From the NCBI RefSeq assembly GCF_000327385.1, contig NW_008707225.1, positions 1,999,003 to 2,063,002 on the forward strand: DNA of 64,000 nt. The letters run 5' to 3'. This document shows, one piece after another, positions 63,898 through 64,000 of the stretch. A program made the position numbers and the translations under genes. Below the pieces are notes generated by a model. The model was not told the DNA's origin, ran no database searches, and worked only from the letters and a program-made list of their open reading frames with translations. This DNA comes from Lottia gigantea (Eukaryota > Mollusca > Gastropoda > Lottiidae). Within the stretch, counting starts at the first letter, position 1. The number at the start of each line of letters is the position of its first letter.

Positions 63898-64000
63898 TAA
63901 GTTTAAGGTGACCCAGTAAAGTTCTATTTTCTGTTAACTAACTAACCAATTAGTATAAATAATCTAAAAGATTAAAAACAATGGAAATAAGACTCTATGA

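Noticed and set aside
1-64000. Retroelements, retroviral or virus-like copies
   Set aside because: No reverse transcriptase, integrase, capsid or envelope-like frame and no long terminal repeat pair was recognised anywhere in the window.

Overview
This is an AT-rich, intron-rich metazoan window. I infer a lophotrochozoan, most likely a mollusc. The reasons are the gene content, short exons in AT-rich introns, and dispersed repeats of the 'gagttattgcccttga' type that I associate with molluscan genomes. No sequence here fixes the species. Four protein-coding genes can be supported: QPCT on the + strand, and SRF, FAM177A1 and a giant coiled-coil/disordered protein on the - strand. All exon joins quoted below were checked by hand for GT/AG ends and phase continuity.

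Layout. 1-20462 is gene-poor. It holds a CpG-rich block with clustered GAGAG/CTCTC palindromes (about 600-1320), a foldback MITE (1881-2276), a 2.2-kb minisatellite with higher-order structure (11038-13250), a 1-kb polypurine tract (15830-16900), a probable tRNA-derived SINE head (about 17440-17600) and a 50-base assembly gap (19206-19255) next to a 25-base G run. 20463-26667 is a complete seven-exon secreted glutaminyl-peptide cyclotransferase (351 aa). 26668-30052 is the convergent intergenic/UTR region. 30053-36518 is the eight-exon serum response factor gene (460 aa), with a CArG/CCAAT cluster upstream. 38204-40846 is a five-exon FAM177 gene (170 aa, first exon inferred). 40847-44275 is intergenic and carries two related minisatellites. 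44276-63067 is the 3' part of a very large gene, with 4,114 codons in this window, mostly in two giant exons of 3.7 and 7.8 kb. Its 5' end lies beyond the right edge.

The genes do not form a pathway. QPCT matures secreted peptides in the secretory pathway, SRF is a nuclear MADS-box regulator, FAM177A1 is a Golgi-associated protein, and the giant protein looks like a cytoskeletal or centrosomal scaffold or the tail of a large motor. At least five dispersed repeat families occur as short, diverged copies in introns and intergenic DNA. No autonomous transposon, retroviral element, rRNA or CRISPR array was recognised.
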